In this document: positions 10,010 to 18,255 of the stretch, piece after piece | How positions within the stretch are numbered: position 1 is the first letter of the stretch | How the letters are laid out: every line of letters starts with the position of its first letter | Origin: Enterovirga aerilata | GTDB lineage: Bacteria > Pseudomonadota > Alphaproteobacteria > Rhizobiales > Beijerinckiaceae | Direction: 5' to 3' | DNA length: 64,000 nt | Assembly (NCBI RefSeq): GCF_013044135.1 | Contig: NZ_JABEPP010000004.1 | Coordinates: 581,428 to 645,427 of the forward strand | The notes under the pieces: generated by a model | What the model was told of the DNA's origin: nothing | What the model saw: the letters and a program-made list of their open reading frames with translations, nothing else | Databases searched by the model: none | Position numbers and translations under genes: made by a program

Positions 10010-10176
10010 CTTCGGAAACGGTTTTTGCGGGGTCAGAGACTGAGCCGCCAATCGGGCCCACGGAGACCGGAAACCAGGCCCAGAGACCGCATGTCCCACC
10101 AAGCCCCTCGGCTAAGTCGCGGAAAACACGGCCATATTCCTGGCCGCCAGGGAACCGGGAGTTTGGGAAGATACCC

Positions 10177-10252
<76 letters not shown>

Positions 10253-10494
10253 AGGGCGCGGGCCTTGTAGGGTGCCCAGGGCGGCGCGTCAACGGCGCGA
10301 GGTCGCTATTCCGGCCGTCCCGACGCGGCATCTCGCCCGCCGGTTCCCGGCCTCCGCCATTCTCCTCTTGGCGTCTCTGGTCCTGGGTCGTCTCGTCGAG
10401 GCACGGCGCAGGCTGGCCTGCCGGCGAGCTCCGGGTTGTCCCGGCAGGGCCGGCCGGGTACATCGCACCAACCTGTCCGCGGTTCAGATCTCCC

Positions 10495-10785
10495 ATGCGC
10501 GCGCTTCTCGACGTCATCATGCTGGCGTTGCAGCTCTACGTCTGGATCCTCATCGCGTCCGCGGTGATGAGCTGGCTCGTCGCCTTCGGCGTCGTCAACA
10601 TGCGCAACGACGTCGTGCGCACGATCTGGAACTTCCTCTACCAGGCGACGGAACCGGCGCTCCGGCCGATCCGCCGCGTCCTGCCGAATCTCGGCGGCAT
10701 CGACATCTCGCCCATCATTCTCCTGCTCGTCATCTTCTTCATCCAGCGGGTGATCGAGCTCTACGTCTACCCGGCGGCCTTCTGA
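10495..10785 (+). CDS. YggT family membrane protein
   Basis: A 96-residue protein with two hydrophobic segments ([20 protein letters not shown] and [20 protein letters not shown]) separated by the family's loop ([20 protein letters not shown]). This is the usual length and layout for YggT. The family is linked by genetic context to cell division and osmotic tolerance, but its activity is not defined. The stop overlaps the next start (TGATG), so it is translationally coupled to the DUF167 gene, the common pairing in bacteria. Confidence 0.93.
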   Translation: MRALLDVIMLALQLYVWILIASAVMSWLVAFGVVNMRNDVVRTIWNFLYQATEPALRPIRRVLPNLGGIDISPIILLLVIFFIQRVIELYVYPAAF

Positions 10786-11102
10786 TGGCGCCGAGACCCT
10801 GGCGGGAGGCGCCCGGCGGGGTGCTGCTCACGGTGCGGGTGACGCCGAAGGGCGGCCGCGATGCGGTGGATGGCCCCGACGTGCTGGCGAATGGCCGGGC
10901 CGTCCTCAGAATCCGGGTCCGGAGCGCGCCCGAGGGCGGCGCCGCGAACGAGGCTGCGCGCCGCCTGATCGCAGGCATGGTGGGCAGGCCCGTCTCGGCC
11001 GTCCGCCTCGAGGCTGGCGCGACGGCCCGGATCAAGACCTTGGCGATCGCGGGCGATGCGGCCGCGACGGCGGCGGCGCTCGGCCGGGCGACGGCAGCAT
11101 GA
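10785..11102 (+). CDS. DUF167 family protein (YggU-like)
   Basis: About 105 residues. Hallmark segments are [17 protein letters not shown] near the N-terminus and [20 protein letters not shown] in the middle, then [18 protein letters not shown]. Together these are the DUF167 signature. The biochemical role is unknown. It overlaps yggT by one base upstream and folD by an ATGA overlap downstream, so the three genes are an operon. Confidence 0.92.
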   Translation: MAPRPWREAPGGVLLTVRVTPKGGRDAVDGPDVLANGRAVLRIRVRSAPEGGAANEAARRLIAGMVGRPVSAVRLEAGATARIKTLAIAGDAAATAAALGRATAA

Positions 11103-11995
11103 GCGCGACGGTCGTCGACGGAAATGCGCAGGGCGCAGCCCTCCGCGCCCGGGTCGCCGAAGCCGTCCGGGGGCTGCGCGCGCGCGGCGTCACGCCCGGC
11201 CTCGCGGTCGTCCTCGTGGGCGAGGATCCGGCAAGCCGCGTCTATGTGAAGAACAAGTCGGCCCGGACCGTCGAGGCCGGGATGCGCTCCTTCGACCACA
11301 AGCTCCCGGCCGACGCGTCGGAGGCCGAGATACTCGACCTGGTCCGGCGGCTGAACGCGGACGAGGCGGTCGACGGCATCCTCGTGCAGCTGCCGTTGCC
11401 GCCGCATATCGCTCCGGCCAAGGTGCTGCTCGCGATCGACCCCGCAAAGGATGTCGACGGCTTCCATCCGGTCAATGCCGGCCGGCTCGCGACCGGGCAG
11501 AAGGCCCTCGTTCCCTGCACGCCGCTCGGCTGCGTGATCCTGGCGAAGAGCGTGCATCCGAGCCTCGCCGGCATGGAGGCGGTCGTCGTCGGACGCTCGA
11601 ACATCGTCGGCAAGCCCGTGGCGCAGCTGCTCCTCGCCGAGAGCTGCACGGTCACGATCGCCCATTCGCGGACACGCGACCTTCCTGCCGTGTGCCGCCG
11701 AGCCGACCTTCTGGTGGCCGCCGTCGGCCGCCCGGAGATGATCCGCGGCGGGTGGATCAAGCCCGGCGCGACGGTGATCGATGTCGGCATCAACCGCGTC
11801 CCGAACCCGGCGGCGGGAGACGGAAAGACGAAGCTGGTGGGCGACGTCGCCTTCGCCGAGGCGGCCGAGGTCGCGGGCGCGATCACGCCCGTCCCGGGCG
11901 GCGTCGGCCCGATGACGATCGCCTGCCTGCTGCGCAACACGCTCCAGGCCGCCTGCGACCGCCGCTCACTCCCGGTGCCGGAGATGCCCGCATGA
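11099..11995 (+). CDS. folD: Bifunctional methylenetetrahydrofolate dehydrogenase/cyclohydrolase FolD
   Basis: 298 residues, normal for FolD. Signature segments are [19 protein letters not shown] (catalytic Lys within YVKNK), [45 protein letters not shown] (NADP binding) and the C-terminal [15 protein letters not shown]. The cytoplasmic enzyme interconverts 5,10-methylene-THF and 10-formyl-THF, supplying one-carbon units. It is coupled by ATGA overlaps to DUF167 before it and to the mesaconyl-CoA hydratase gene after it. Confidence 0.97.
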   Translation: MSATVVDGNAQGAALRARVAEAVRGLRARGVTPGLAVVLVGEDPASRVYVKNKSARTVEAGMRSFDHKLPADASEAEILDLVRRLNADEAVDGILVQLPLPPHIAPAKVLLAIDPAKDVDGFHPVNAGRLATGQKALVPCTPLGCVILAKSVHPSLAGMEAVVVGRSNIVGKPVAQLLLAESCTVTIAHSRTRDLPAVCRRADLLVAAVGRPEMIRGGWIKPGATVIDVGINRVPNPAAGDGKTKLVGDVAFAEAAEVAGAITPVPGGVGPMTIACLLRNTLQAACDRRSLPVPEMPA

Positions 11996-13038
11996 AGACC
12001 GATCCCGGGCGCTTCTTCGAGGATTTCCGGATCGGCGACACGATCCGGCACGCGACGCCGCGCACGCTGACGGTCGGCGACACCGCCCTCTACACCGCGC
12101 TCTACGGCTCCCGCTTCGCGGTGCAATCAGCCGACGCCTTCGCGGGCGCGGTCGGGTATCCGCGCTCCCCGGTGGACGATCTCCTCGTCTTCCATGTGGT
12201 GTTCGGGAAGAGCGTGCCGGACATCTCGCTGAACGCCGTGGCCAATCTCGGCTATGCGGACGGGCGCTTTCTCGCGCCCGTCTATCCCGGCGACACGCTC
12301 ACGGCCGTCTCCGAGGTGATCGGCCTGAAGGAGAACTCCAACCGGCAGACGGGCGTCGTCCATGTCCGCACGCGCGGCTTCGACCAGCATGGCACGCCCG
12401 TTCTCGAATATTGCCGCTGGGTCATGGTGCGGAAGCTCGCCGAGCGCGCGCGGCCGCACCGGGAGGAAGTGCCGAGCCTGCCCGACGCGGTTCAGCCGGC
12501 CTCCCTCGGGCTGGCCTGTCCGCAGATCGACGGCAGCGCGTGGAGCGATGCGCTTTCGGGATCGCCGCACCGCTTCGGCGATTACCGGGCGGGCGAGCGC
12601 ATCGACCACGTCGACGGCATGACGGTCGAGGAGGCCGAGCACCAGCTCGCGACGAGGCTCTATCAGAATACCGCGAAGGTCCATTTCGACGGGCATGCGG
12701 CGGCGGGCACGCGCTTCGGCCGGAGGCTCATCTATGGCGGCCACGTCATCTCGCTCGCCCGCGCGCTCTCCTTCAACGGGCTCGCGAATGCCTTCCATAT
12801 CGCGGCCATCAATGGCGGCCGGCATGTCGCGCCGCTCTTCGCGGGCGACACGGTGTATGCCTGGAGCGAGATCCTGGAGACCGCGGACCTGCCCGGCCGC
12901 AAGGATGTCGGAGCGCTCCGCATCCGGACCATCGCGACAAAGAACCAGCCCTGCGCCGACTTCCCGGGCCGCGTCGAGGGCGGGTATCACCCGGCCGTCA
13001 TTCTCGATTTCGACTACTGGGCGCTCATCCCGCGATGA
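11992..13038 (+). CDS. mcd: Mesaconyl-CoA hydratase (beta-methylmalyl-CoA dehydratase), double-hotdog MaoC type
   Basis: About 348 residues from ATG 11992, overlapping the folD stop. The protein has two MaoC-like hotdog repeats: residues ~1-160 ([60 protein letters not shown]) and ~190-345 ([40 protein letters not shown]). The N-terminal pattern and length match Mcd of Methylobacterium and Rhodobacter as I recall them. In the ethylmalonyl-CoA pathway it hydrates mesaconyl-C1-CoA to beta-methylmalyl-CoA, allowing growth on C1 or C2 compounds. The context with folD fits a one-carbon lifestyle. A generic MaoC dehydratase is the fallback call. Confidence 0.85.
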   Translation: MKTDPGRFFEDFRIGDTIRHATPRTLTVGDTALYTALYGSRFAVQSADAFAGAVGYPRSPVDDLLVFHVVFGKSVPDISLNAVANLGYADGRFLAPVYPGDTLTAVSEVIGLKENSNRQTGVVHVRTRGFDQHGTPVLEYCRWVMVRKLAERARPHREEVPSLPDAVQPASLGLACPQIDGSAWSDALSGSPHRFGDYRAGERIDHVDGMTVEEAEHQLATRLYQNTAKVHFDGHAAAGTRFGRRLIYGGHVISLARALSFNGLANAFHIAAINGGRHVAPLFAGDTVYAWSEILETADLPGRKDVGALRIRTIATKNQPCADFPGRVEGGYHPAVILDFDYWALIPR

Positions 13039-13051
13039 GCGCGGTGCCACG

Positions 13052-13462
13052 ATGCAGGACATCCGGCCGCGAGGGCTGAACGACCGGGCGCCGCTGGACG
13101 AGGCGAGCCTCGCCGTGCTGCTCGACCGCTTCTACGCCAAGGCGCGGCGCGACCCGGCGCTTGGCCCCGTCTTCGCCGGCGCGATCGCGGAAGCGGCCTG
13201 GCCGGAGCATATGGCCAGGATCGCCGGCTTCTGGCGCTCGGTGCTCTTCAAGACCGGGGACTACAAGGGCAATCCTTTCGGCGCGCATCTGCGGCTCCCG
13301 GGCCTGACGCCGGCCCTGTTCGCGCGCTGGCTCGCGCTGTTCGGCGAGACATGCCGCGAGGTGCTCGAGCCGGAGGCGGCCGCCGCCCTTCAGGAGCGGG
13401 CGGAGCGGATTGCCGAAAGCCTGCAGGCCGGGCTCTTCTTTCTGCCGGGCCGGGTCGCGTAA
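13052..13462 (+). CDS. Group III truncated hemoglobin
   Basis: About 136 residues from ATG 13052, 13 bases after the mcd stop. Typical group III features are LLDRFYAKARRDPALGPVF (helix B/C-E region), WPEHMARIAGFWRSVLFKTG and NPFGAHLRL (likely proximal His), followed by LFARWLALFGETCREVLEPE. These small globins bind heme and probably handle O2, NO or peroxide; the specific role is unknown. Close spacing to mcd suggests co-transcription. Confidence 0.9.
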   Translation: MQDIRPRGLNDRAPLDEASLAVLLDRFYAKARRDPALGPVFAGAIAEAAWPEHMARIAGFWRSVLFKTGDYKGNPFGAHLRLPGLTPALFARWLALFGETCREVLEPEAAAALQERAERIAESLQAGLFFLPGRVA

Positions 13463-13501
13463 AGACCATGCTCGTCCGGATGCCGGGCGGGGAGGGTTGA
13501 T

Positions 13502-13912
13502 ATGACGACTGTGCGCCTCTGGTCCGATGCCGAAGCGGAGGCCGATCCGGCCGTGAAGGCCGTCTTCGACGACATCCGGGCCACCCGGAAATCGGACGTC
13601 GTGAACAATTTCTGGCGCGGTCTGGCGAATGATCCCGTCCAGCTGAAGCGCACCTGGGAGAACCTGAAGGCCATCATGGTCGCGCCCGGCGCGCTGGACC
13701 CGCTCACCTGCGAGCTGGTCTACATGGCGGTCTCCGCAGCCAACAATTGCAGCTACTGCATCCACTCGCATACCGCAGCGGCGCGGGCAAAGGGCATGAC
13801 GGACGCGCAATACGCCCATTTCCTCCAGATCGTGGGCATGGCCGCGCACACGAATGCGCTGGTCACGACCATGCAGATCCCGGTGGACGAGGCGTTCCAG
13901 GTCGAAAGCTGA
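13502..13912 (+). CDS. Carboxymuconolactone decarboxylase/AhpD-like protein
   Basis: 136 residues. The motif ANNCSYCIHSHTAAARAKGM carries the CxxC-H arrangement of AhpD-type alkylhydroperoxidase proteins; the CxxC cysteines would be the redox pair. The N-terminus (DPAVKAVFDDIRATRKSD) and NFWRGLANDPVQLKRTWENL are typical of the CMD family. It starts at ATG 13502 with a ggaggg site and sits 39 bases after the globin gene, so the pair may form a small oxidative or nitrosative stress unit. Substrate unknown. Confidence 0.88.
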   Translation: MTTVRLWSDAEAEADPAVKAVFDDIRATRKSDVVNNFWRGLANDPVQLKRTWENLKAIMVAPGALDPLTCELVYMAVSAANNCSYCIHSHTAAARAKGMTDAQYAHFLQIVGMAAHTNALVTTMQIPVDEAFQVES

Positions 13913-14153
13913 GGTCCCACACCGCTCCATTCGGGCGGCTGTCCGGGCGCCGGAACGAATCGTGGCTCCTGCGTCCCGGAGGTAGGCGGGTCCTCGCAAG
14001 CGAGGCAGCAGCTCAGCTCCGAGCGCGTGAGCGGCTGCCCACATTTCGAGCAGTTAACACGCGGCGTAGGACAGAATTGGTAACGCTCCGGTGAGGAGAC
14101 TTGCTTAGCCTCCCCAAGCTGGCCGGGCGGATCACCTGGCCAAGGGGTTAAGG

Positions 14154-14705
14154 GTGAGCCCGCAGGACTTCATCTCCTTCCACAACGCGTCCAGGCAGAG
14201 CGGCGTGATCATGTCGTTCAGCGGCGACGTGTCGGAGAAGGTGCTGTTCTCCCTAGGCGAAGTTCTGAGATTCAGGATGACGCAGGGCGCTACGGACGCG
14301 TCCATCGCGAAGCGGGTCTTCTCCGTTTTCGTCGAGCAGGCACAGAACATCATCCGGTATTCCGCGGACAGGGTCGCGGGCGGCAGCCCGGACGGGAGCG
14401 GGGTCAGCGCTGGGATGATCGTGGTCGGGATGGAGGAGGGCCGCTTCTTCGTCGCCTGCGGAAACGAGGTCCCGCAAGCGCAGGTCGAGCCGTTGCGGGC
14501 CCGCCTGTCGCGCATCGCCGGTATGAACCAGGACGAGCTCAAGGCCTATTACCGCGAGAAGATCAGGCAGCCCGCGGAAGAGGGCAGCCTCGGCGGCAGC
14601 ATCGGGCTGATCGAGATCGCCCGGCGTGCGAGCGCACCGGTGGAGTTCGACTTCCGGGATCTCGGCGCGCACCGAAGCTTCTTCTGCCTCAAGGCCTATA
14701 TCTGA
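14154..14705 (+). CDS. siaB: SiaB family protein kinase
   Basis: About 183 residues from GTG 14154 (AAGGGG upstream). The layout matches SiaB/DUF6272 proteins: FSGDVSEKVLFSLGEVLRFR, then the helix AKRVFSVFVEQAQNIIRYSA with the Asn found in histidine-kinase-like ATPase folds. GMIVVGMEEGRFFVACGNEV and GGSIGLIEIARRA (G-box-like) follow. In Pseudomonas, SiaB phosphorylates SiaC to switch off its activation of the cyclase SiaD. The next three genes encode SiaC, SiaD and SiaA, which makes the assignment firm. Confidence 0.9.
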   Translation: MSPQDFISFHNASRQSGVIMSFSGDVSEKVLFSLGEVLRFRMTQGATDASIAKRVFSVFVEQAQNIIRYSADRVAGGSPDGSGVSAGMIVVGMEEGRFFVACGNEVPQAQVEPLRARLSRIAGMNQDELKAYYREKIRQPAEEGSLGGSIGLIEIARRASAPVEFDFRDLGAHRSFFCLKAYI

Positions 14706-14717
14706 CGGACCGCTGCC

Positions 14718-15101
14718 ATGGATCGCATCTCCATAGCCGGGACGGAGCGGACGCCCGAGGTCGATTTCGACTTTCCGCAGGGACGGCTGAAGCTCGGCGG
14801 GGAATCCTACCCGGAAGACGCGGCGGCGTTCTTCGGGCCTCTGCAGCAGGCGCTTGCCGCGTTTCTCGAGAATCGGGAGCGCGGCCCGCTCACCTTCGAG
14901 ATTGCGCTCACCTATTTCAACAGCTCGAGCGCGAAGGCGCTCATGAACATGTTCATGCTCCTCGACGACGCGGCGGCAGGCGGTGCGGCGGTCACCGTTC
15001 GGTGGCTCCACGCGGCTGACGACGACACGATCCAGGAGGCAGGCGAGGATTTCGCCGCCGATTTCGAGCACGCTCGTTTCGAGCTGGTGGAGCAGCCATG
15101 A
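14718..15101 (+). CDS. siaC: SiaC family regulatory phosphoprotein (DUF1987)
   Basis: 127 residues with the DUF1987 pattern: RTPEVDFDFPQGRLKLGGES, YPEDAAAFFGPLQQALAAFL, then FEIALTYFNSSSAKALMNMF. The serine/threonine cluster in YFNSSSAK includes the residue expected to be phosphorylated by SiaB and dephosphorylated by SiaA. Unphosphorylated SiaC binds and activates the diguanylate cyclase. It lies 12 bases after siaB and overlaps siaD by ATGA. Confidence 0.92.
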   Translation: MDRISIAGTERTPEVDFDFPQGRLKLGGESYPEDAAAFFGPLQQALAAFLENRERGPLTFEIALTYFNSSSAKALMNMFMLLDDAAAGGAAVTVRWLHAADDDTIQEAGEDFAADFEHARFELVEQP

Positions 15102-15964
15102 CCCGTCCGGCGACCGGCAGCCAGCCCCCAGGCGCCCAGCCCCACATGCAAGGAAAGTCGCGCTTCAGCCTCTATGCGACCGAGGAGGCTGTGCTCGAGA
15201 AGTCCGACGTGATGCTGAGCCGCCTGGCGGAGGTTGCTGGAGGCGTCCAGGACCTGGCGGAGGCCTATCGCCGGAGCTACCGGGAGCAGCGCCAGCTCGT
15301 CCGCATGAGCGACCGCATGCAATCCGACCTGCAGAACGCGGTTCAGCGCCTCGCCGAGCAGGCGCGCGAGCTGCAGGAGCTGAACGAGAAGCTCTCGGAG
15401 GAGATCCAGCACCGGGCTGCGCTCGAGGCAGAGCTGCGCCGGATCGCGGAGACGGACGTCCTCACCGGTGCGCTCTCGCGGCGGCGCTTCATCGAGCTCG
15501 CGCAATCGGAATGGGCGCGGCAGAAGGAGACTGGCTCCGCCGCCTGCCTGCTGATGCTGGATCTCGACCGGTTCAAGCGCATCAACGACCTGCACGGGCA
15601 CGCGGCAGGAGACCGGGCGCTCGAGAGCTTCGGCGCTGCATGCCGGGCCGAGTTGCGCTCCCTCGACCTCATGGGGCGGCTCGGCGGCGAGGAATTTGCC
15701 ATCATCCTGCCCGATACCCGGGTCGAGGCTGGTCGCGAGATGGCCGAGAAGCTGCGCGCTGCCATCGCGGCGATCTCCTTCAGGACCGACAAGGGCGCGG
15801 TGTCGTTGTCCGTGAGCATCGGCGCGGCGCAGGGAGAGCCCGGCGAGGCGCTCGAGGACACGATGTGCAGGGCCGATCGGGCGCTCTACCGGGCCAAGAG
15901 CGCGGGCCGGGACCGCGTTCAGATCTTCACGCCGGAGCTTCTGGAGCGGGAGGTCGCTGCGTGA
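15098..15964 (+). CDS. siaD: Diguanylate cyclase (SiaD-like)
   Basis: 288 residues. The N-terminal half (residues ~20-125) is a helical coiled coil (VLEKSDVMLSRLAEVAGGVQ, AELRRIAETD), the region through which SiaC would stabilise a dimer. The C-terminal GGDEF domain has LMLDLDRFKRINDLHGHAAG and the active-site GGEEF (RLGGEEFAIILP), an intact signature. An I-site RxxD four residues ahead of it is not evident (RSLDLMGRLGGEEF has RSLD at -5 or so, which may serve). The enzyme makes c-di-GMP from GTP in the cytoplasm. Coupled by ATGA to siaC and GTGA to siaA. An alternative start is ATG 15146. Confidence 0.9.
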   Translation: MTRPATGSQPPGAQPHMQGKSRFSLYATEEAVLEKSDVMLSRLAEVAGGVQDLAEAYRRSYREQRQLVRMSDRMQSDLQNAVQRLAEQARELQELNEKLSEEIQHRAALEAELRRIAETDVLTGALSRRRFIELAQSEWARQKETGSAACLLMLDLDRFKRINDLHGHAAGDRALESFGAACRAELRSLDLMGRLGGEEFAIILPDTRVEAGREMAEKLRAAIAAISFRTDKGAVSLSVSIGAAQGEPGEALEDTMCRADRALYRAKSAGRDRVQIFTPELLEREVAA

Positions 15965-17655
15965 GCGCCGCCGAGCTCGCGCCGGAGGAGGAGGCCGGGC
16001 GGCAGGCTCGCCCGGTTTCGCTCAGGGGTGCGGGTCCGGCCCGTTTTGCGGGCGCTGAAGGCGGTGTCGGCAATCTGCCGACAGCCGATGCGGGGGCGAC
16101 CATGAACCCCGGAGCCCTGCGCGGGGCCGCGCAGGTGCGCGACCTCGACAGCCTTGCGCACACTCTCTTCGTCCGAATCTATCCGGTGATCGGGGCGGCG
16201 CTTCTCTTCACGCAATGCGCCATCGCCTTCATCAACTACTCCGATACGACCCGGATCCGAACGGAGCAGGCGCAGAGCCTCGCGCATCTTGCCGCGGCCG
16301 CTATCGTCAAGCCCGGGTGGGAGCAGGACCCAGCGACCGAGCGCACACTGCAGGCCGTTGTGGCCGAGCCGGGCGTCCGCCGCGCCGTGCTTCGCGACAG
16401 GGGTGGCCGCCTCCTTGCGGCGGCCGGCGAGGAAATCGGCCCGCGTGCCCCGGGGGTGCTGTCCGTTTCGGCCGAGATCTCGCGTGGACAGGACGAGGGG
16501 CCGGAGGGCACGCTCGCGCTGATCGTCTCGGGCGAGAACCTGCGGGTCTTCGCGCAGCAGCAGGCGCTGCTCACGCTCGGTGCGATCCTTGTCCTGATGC
16601 TCGCCTTCGTGCTGACGCTGCACTTGAACGTGCGCCGGCACGTGCTCGCGCCGTTGCAGCGGCTCCTGCGCGCCATGAACCAAGTCGAGCGCAAGACCTG
16701 GACGCATGTCGACCCGGAAGGACGCTTCCGTCCCGCGAACGAGATCGATTCCGTCTGCCTCGCCTTCAACCGCATGGTGGACGGATTGCAGGCCGGCGAC
16801 GAGGCGAAGCAGCTTCTGGCGCGGCTGGAGGAGGCGCACCGCCAGCTCGAGGCGGCCAACCGGCTCGTGATGGAAAGCATCGGCTACGCGCGCCGTATCC
16901 AGACCTCCACCCTCCCGGCCCGGGACGCGCTTCGGGGGAGCGGGCTGGAGGTGGCCGTGCTCTGGCAGCCGCTTCATCTCGTCGGGGGCGATTATTACTG
17001 GATGGAGGAGCTCGACGACGTCTCGGTCCTCGTCGTCGCCGACTGCACCGGCCACGGCGTCCCGGGCGCGTTCATCACGCTCATCGTCGCGATGGCGCTC
17101 GACCAGATCCTCCACCACGACCGGCTGCGCTCGCCCTCGGCAATCCTCGCCGCTCTCGACAGGATCGTGCGGGTTCGGCTGCGCCAGGATGGGCGCGGCG
17201 CCGAATCCGATGACGGCCTCGATTGCGGGATATGTGTGTGGAGGCGGGCAACGCGCGAGGTCGTCTTCTCCGGGGCCGGGTTGTCTCTGATCTACGTCCA
17301 GGATGGCCAAGCCGTGCGCGTCCGCGGCCGGCGGCGGGGCATCGGCTTTGCGGGCCGCGACGCGGCCGACCCGACTTTCGAGGAGATCCCGATCCGGGCC
17401 GGGGAGGGAACCTGCTTCTACCTCGTCACCGACGGGGTCACCGACCAGATGGGCGGTACAGGGGGCAGTACACGCAGGCTCCTCGGCTATAGGGGGCTCG
17501 GCGGCATCTTCCTCCGCCACCAGGAGCGGCCGCTCTCGGTCCAGATCGACGCGCTGAAAACGGAGCTCGCCCACTATCGCGGAAGCCAGGAGGCGCGCGA
17601 CGACATGACGGTAATCGCCTTCCGGCCGCTGCGTCCAGAAGGCGCCACAGCGTAG
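15961..17655 (+). CDS. siaA: SiaA-like PP2C/SpoIIE phosphatase with HAMP domain
   Basis: About 564 residues from GTG 15961, overlapping the siaD stop; ATG 16102 (MNPGALRGAAQ) is a credible alternative. Transmembrane segments lie near residues 75-95 (VIGAALLFTQCAIAFINY) and 205-225 (LLTLGAILVLMLAFVLTL), with a periplasmic sensor loop between them. A HAMP domain (NVRRHVLAPLQRLLRAMNQV), a coiled coil, and a SpoIIE/PP2C domain follow. Metal-binding Asp motifs are VGGDYYWMEE and VVADCTGHGVPGAFITLI, with DDMTVIAF at the end. In the Sia pathway SiaA dephosphorylates SiaC and so raises c-di-GMP. The order here (B-C-D-A) differs from the siaABCD order of Pseudomonas. Confidence 0.9.
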   Translation: MSAAELAPEEEAGRQARPVSLRGAGPARFAGAEGGVGNLPTADAGATMNPGALRGAAQVRDLDSLAHTLFVRIYPVIGAALLFTQCAIAFINYSDTTRIRTEQAQSLAHLAAAAIVKPGWEQDPATERTLQAVVAEPGVRRAVLRDRGGRLLAAAGEEIGPRAPGVLSVSAEISRGQDEGPEGTLALIVSGENLRVFAQQQALLTLGAILVLMLAFVLTLHLNVRRHVLAPLQRLLRAMNQVERKTWTHVDPEGRFRPANEIDSVCLAFNRMVDGLQAGDEAKQLLARLEEAHRQLEAANRLVMESIGYARRIQTSTLPARDALRGSGLEVAVLWQPLHLVGGDYYWMEELDDVSVLVVADCTGHGVPGAFITLIVAMALDQILHHDRLRSPSAILAALDRIVRVRLRQDGRGAESDDGLDCGICVWRRATREVVFSGAGLSLIYVQDGQAVRVRGRRRGIGFAGRDAADPTFEEIPIRAGEGTCFYLVTDGVTDQMGGTGGSTRRLLGYRGLGGIFLRHQERPLSVQIDALKTELAHYRGSQEARDDMTVIAFRPLRPEGATA

Positions 17656-17809
17656 CCTTGAATACGAGGCTCCTCGACGATACCTAACCATCGCCGTTCG
17701 CGGACGGCTCTGCTGCTTACGCATCGACGTCTGCGTGCAGACCGCGGCTGCACTCATCATCCGTCAACAATCAGCTGAACGCTCCACGCTCGGTGCCGAG
17801 GGGGTTTGT

Positions 17810-18112
17810 GTGAGGTGCTATTTCCACCTTCAGAAGGGCGGAGAGGAGATTCGGGACGAAACGGGCGCCGAGGTGTCCGATCTGGACGAGGCCCGGGCCG
17901 AAGCCCTCAAGGCGATTGCGGAGCTTCGCGGCGAGGACCCCGACCTCCAGGAGGATTGGAACGGCTGGAAGCTACGTATCGTGAACGATCGTGGGGAGCT
18001 GCTTTCGGTTCTTCGCCTCAACCAGATCAGCCATCCCGTGCCGGGGCAGCACCCGATAGGCCGCGCCGGCGACGATGACCCGCGCCCGGTCGAGGGTGAT
18101 CCGGAACACTAG
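17810..18112 (+). CDS. DUF6894 family small protein (copy 1)
   Basis: About 100 residues from GTG 17810 (VRCYFHLQKGGEEIRDETGA). It aligns by eye with the protein at 22893: both open VRCYFHL, then have a D-E-GAEV-LDEAR core (GAEVSDLDEARAEALKAI) and a RIV-strand near the end (LRIVNDRGELL). These are DUF6894 features; small copies are common in Hyphomicrobiales and have no known function. After VLRLNQISHPV the tail is Pro/Asp-rich and longer than in the paralogue, possibly a run-on past a decayed stop. Confidence 0.7.
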   Translation: MRCYFHLQKGGEEIRDETGAEVSDLDEARAEALKAIAELRGEDPDLQEDWNGWKLRIVNDRGELLSVLRLNQISHPVPGQHPIGRAGDDDPRPVEGDPEH

Positions 18113-18255
18113 CCATTTCACATGCTCGCGCAGCGCGCGGCGTCGCTCGTCGTCCGGCATCAGAGGTCCGCTCCGCCGTGGATGACGGCGAATGCGGGCA
18201 TTGCATTCCATGCCACCGCCTGATGGACGCTGCCGCACTTCCATCCGGCTGGGGA

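Noticed and set aside
13940-13975. GGAAC-containing sequence as an EcfG-type promoter before siaB
   Set aside because: The -35-like GGAAC is present but the spacing and -10-like element (CGTC at 15 bases) do not match the GGAAC-N16/17-CGTT pattern well enough.
14983-15960. Long N-terminal extension of the SiaA frame
   Set aside because: It lies wholly inside siaC and siaD in another frame and is Arg/Pro-rich; the GTGA overlap at 15961 gives a sensible start.
17972-18244. 90-residue minus-strand ORF (contains VFRITLDRARVIVAGAAYRV) overlapping the first DUF6894 gene
   Set aside because: It looks mildly protein-like, but it is antisense to the DUF6894 core, which has a clear paralogue in the window; I saw no family match. 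Kept as unlikely.
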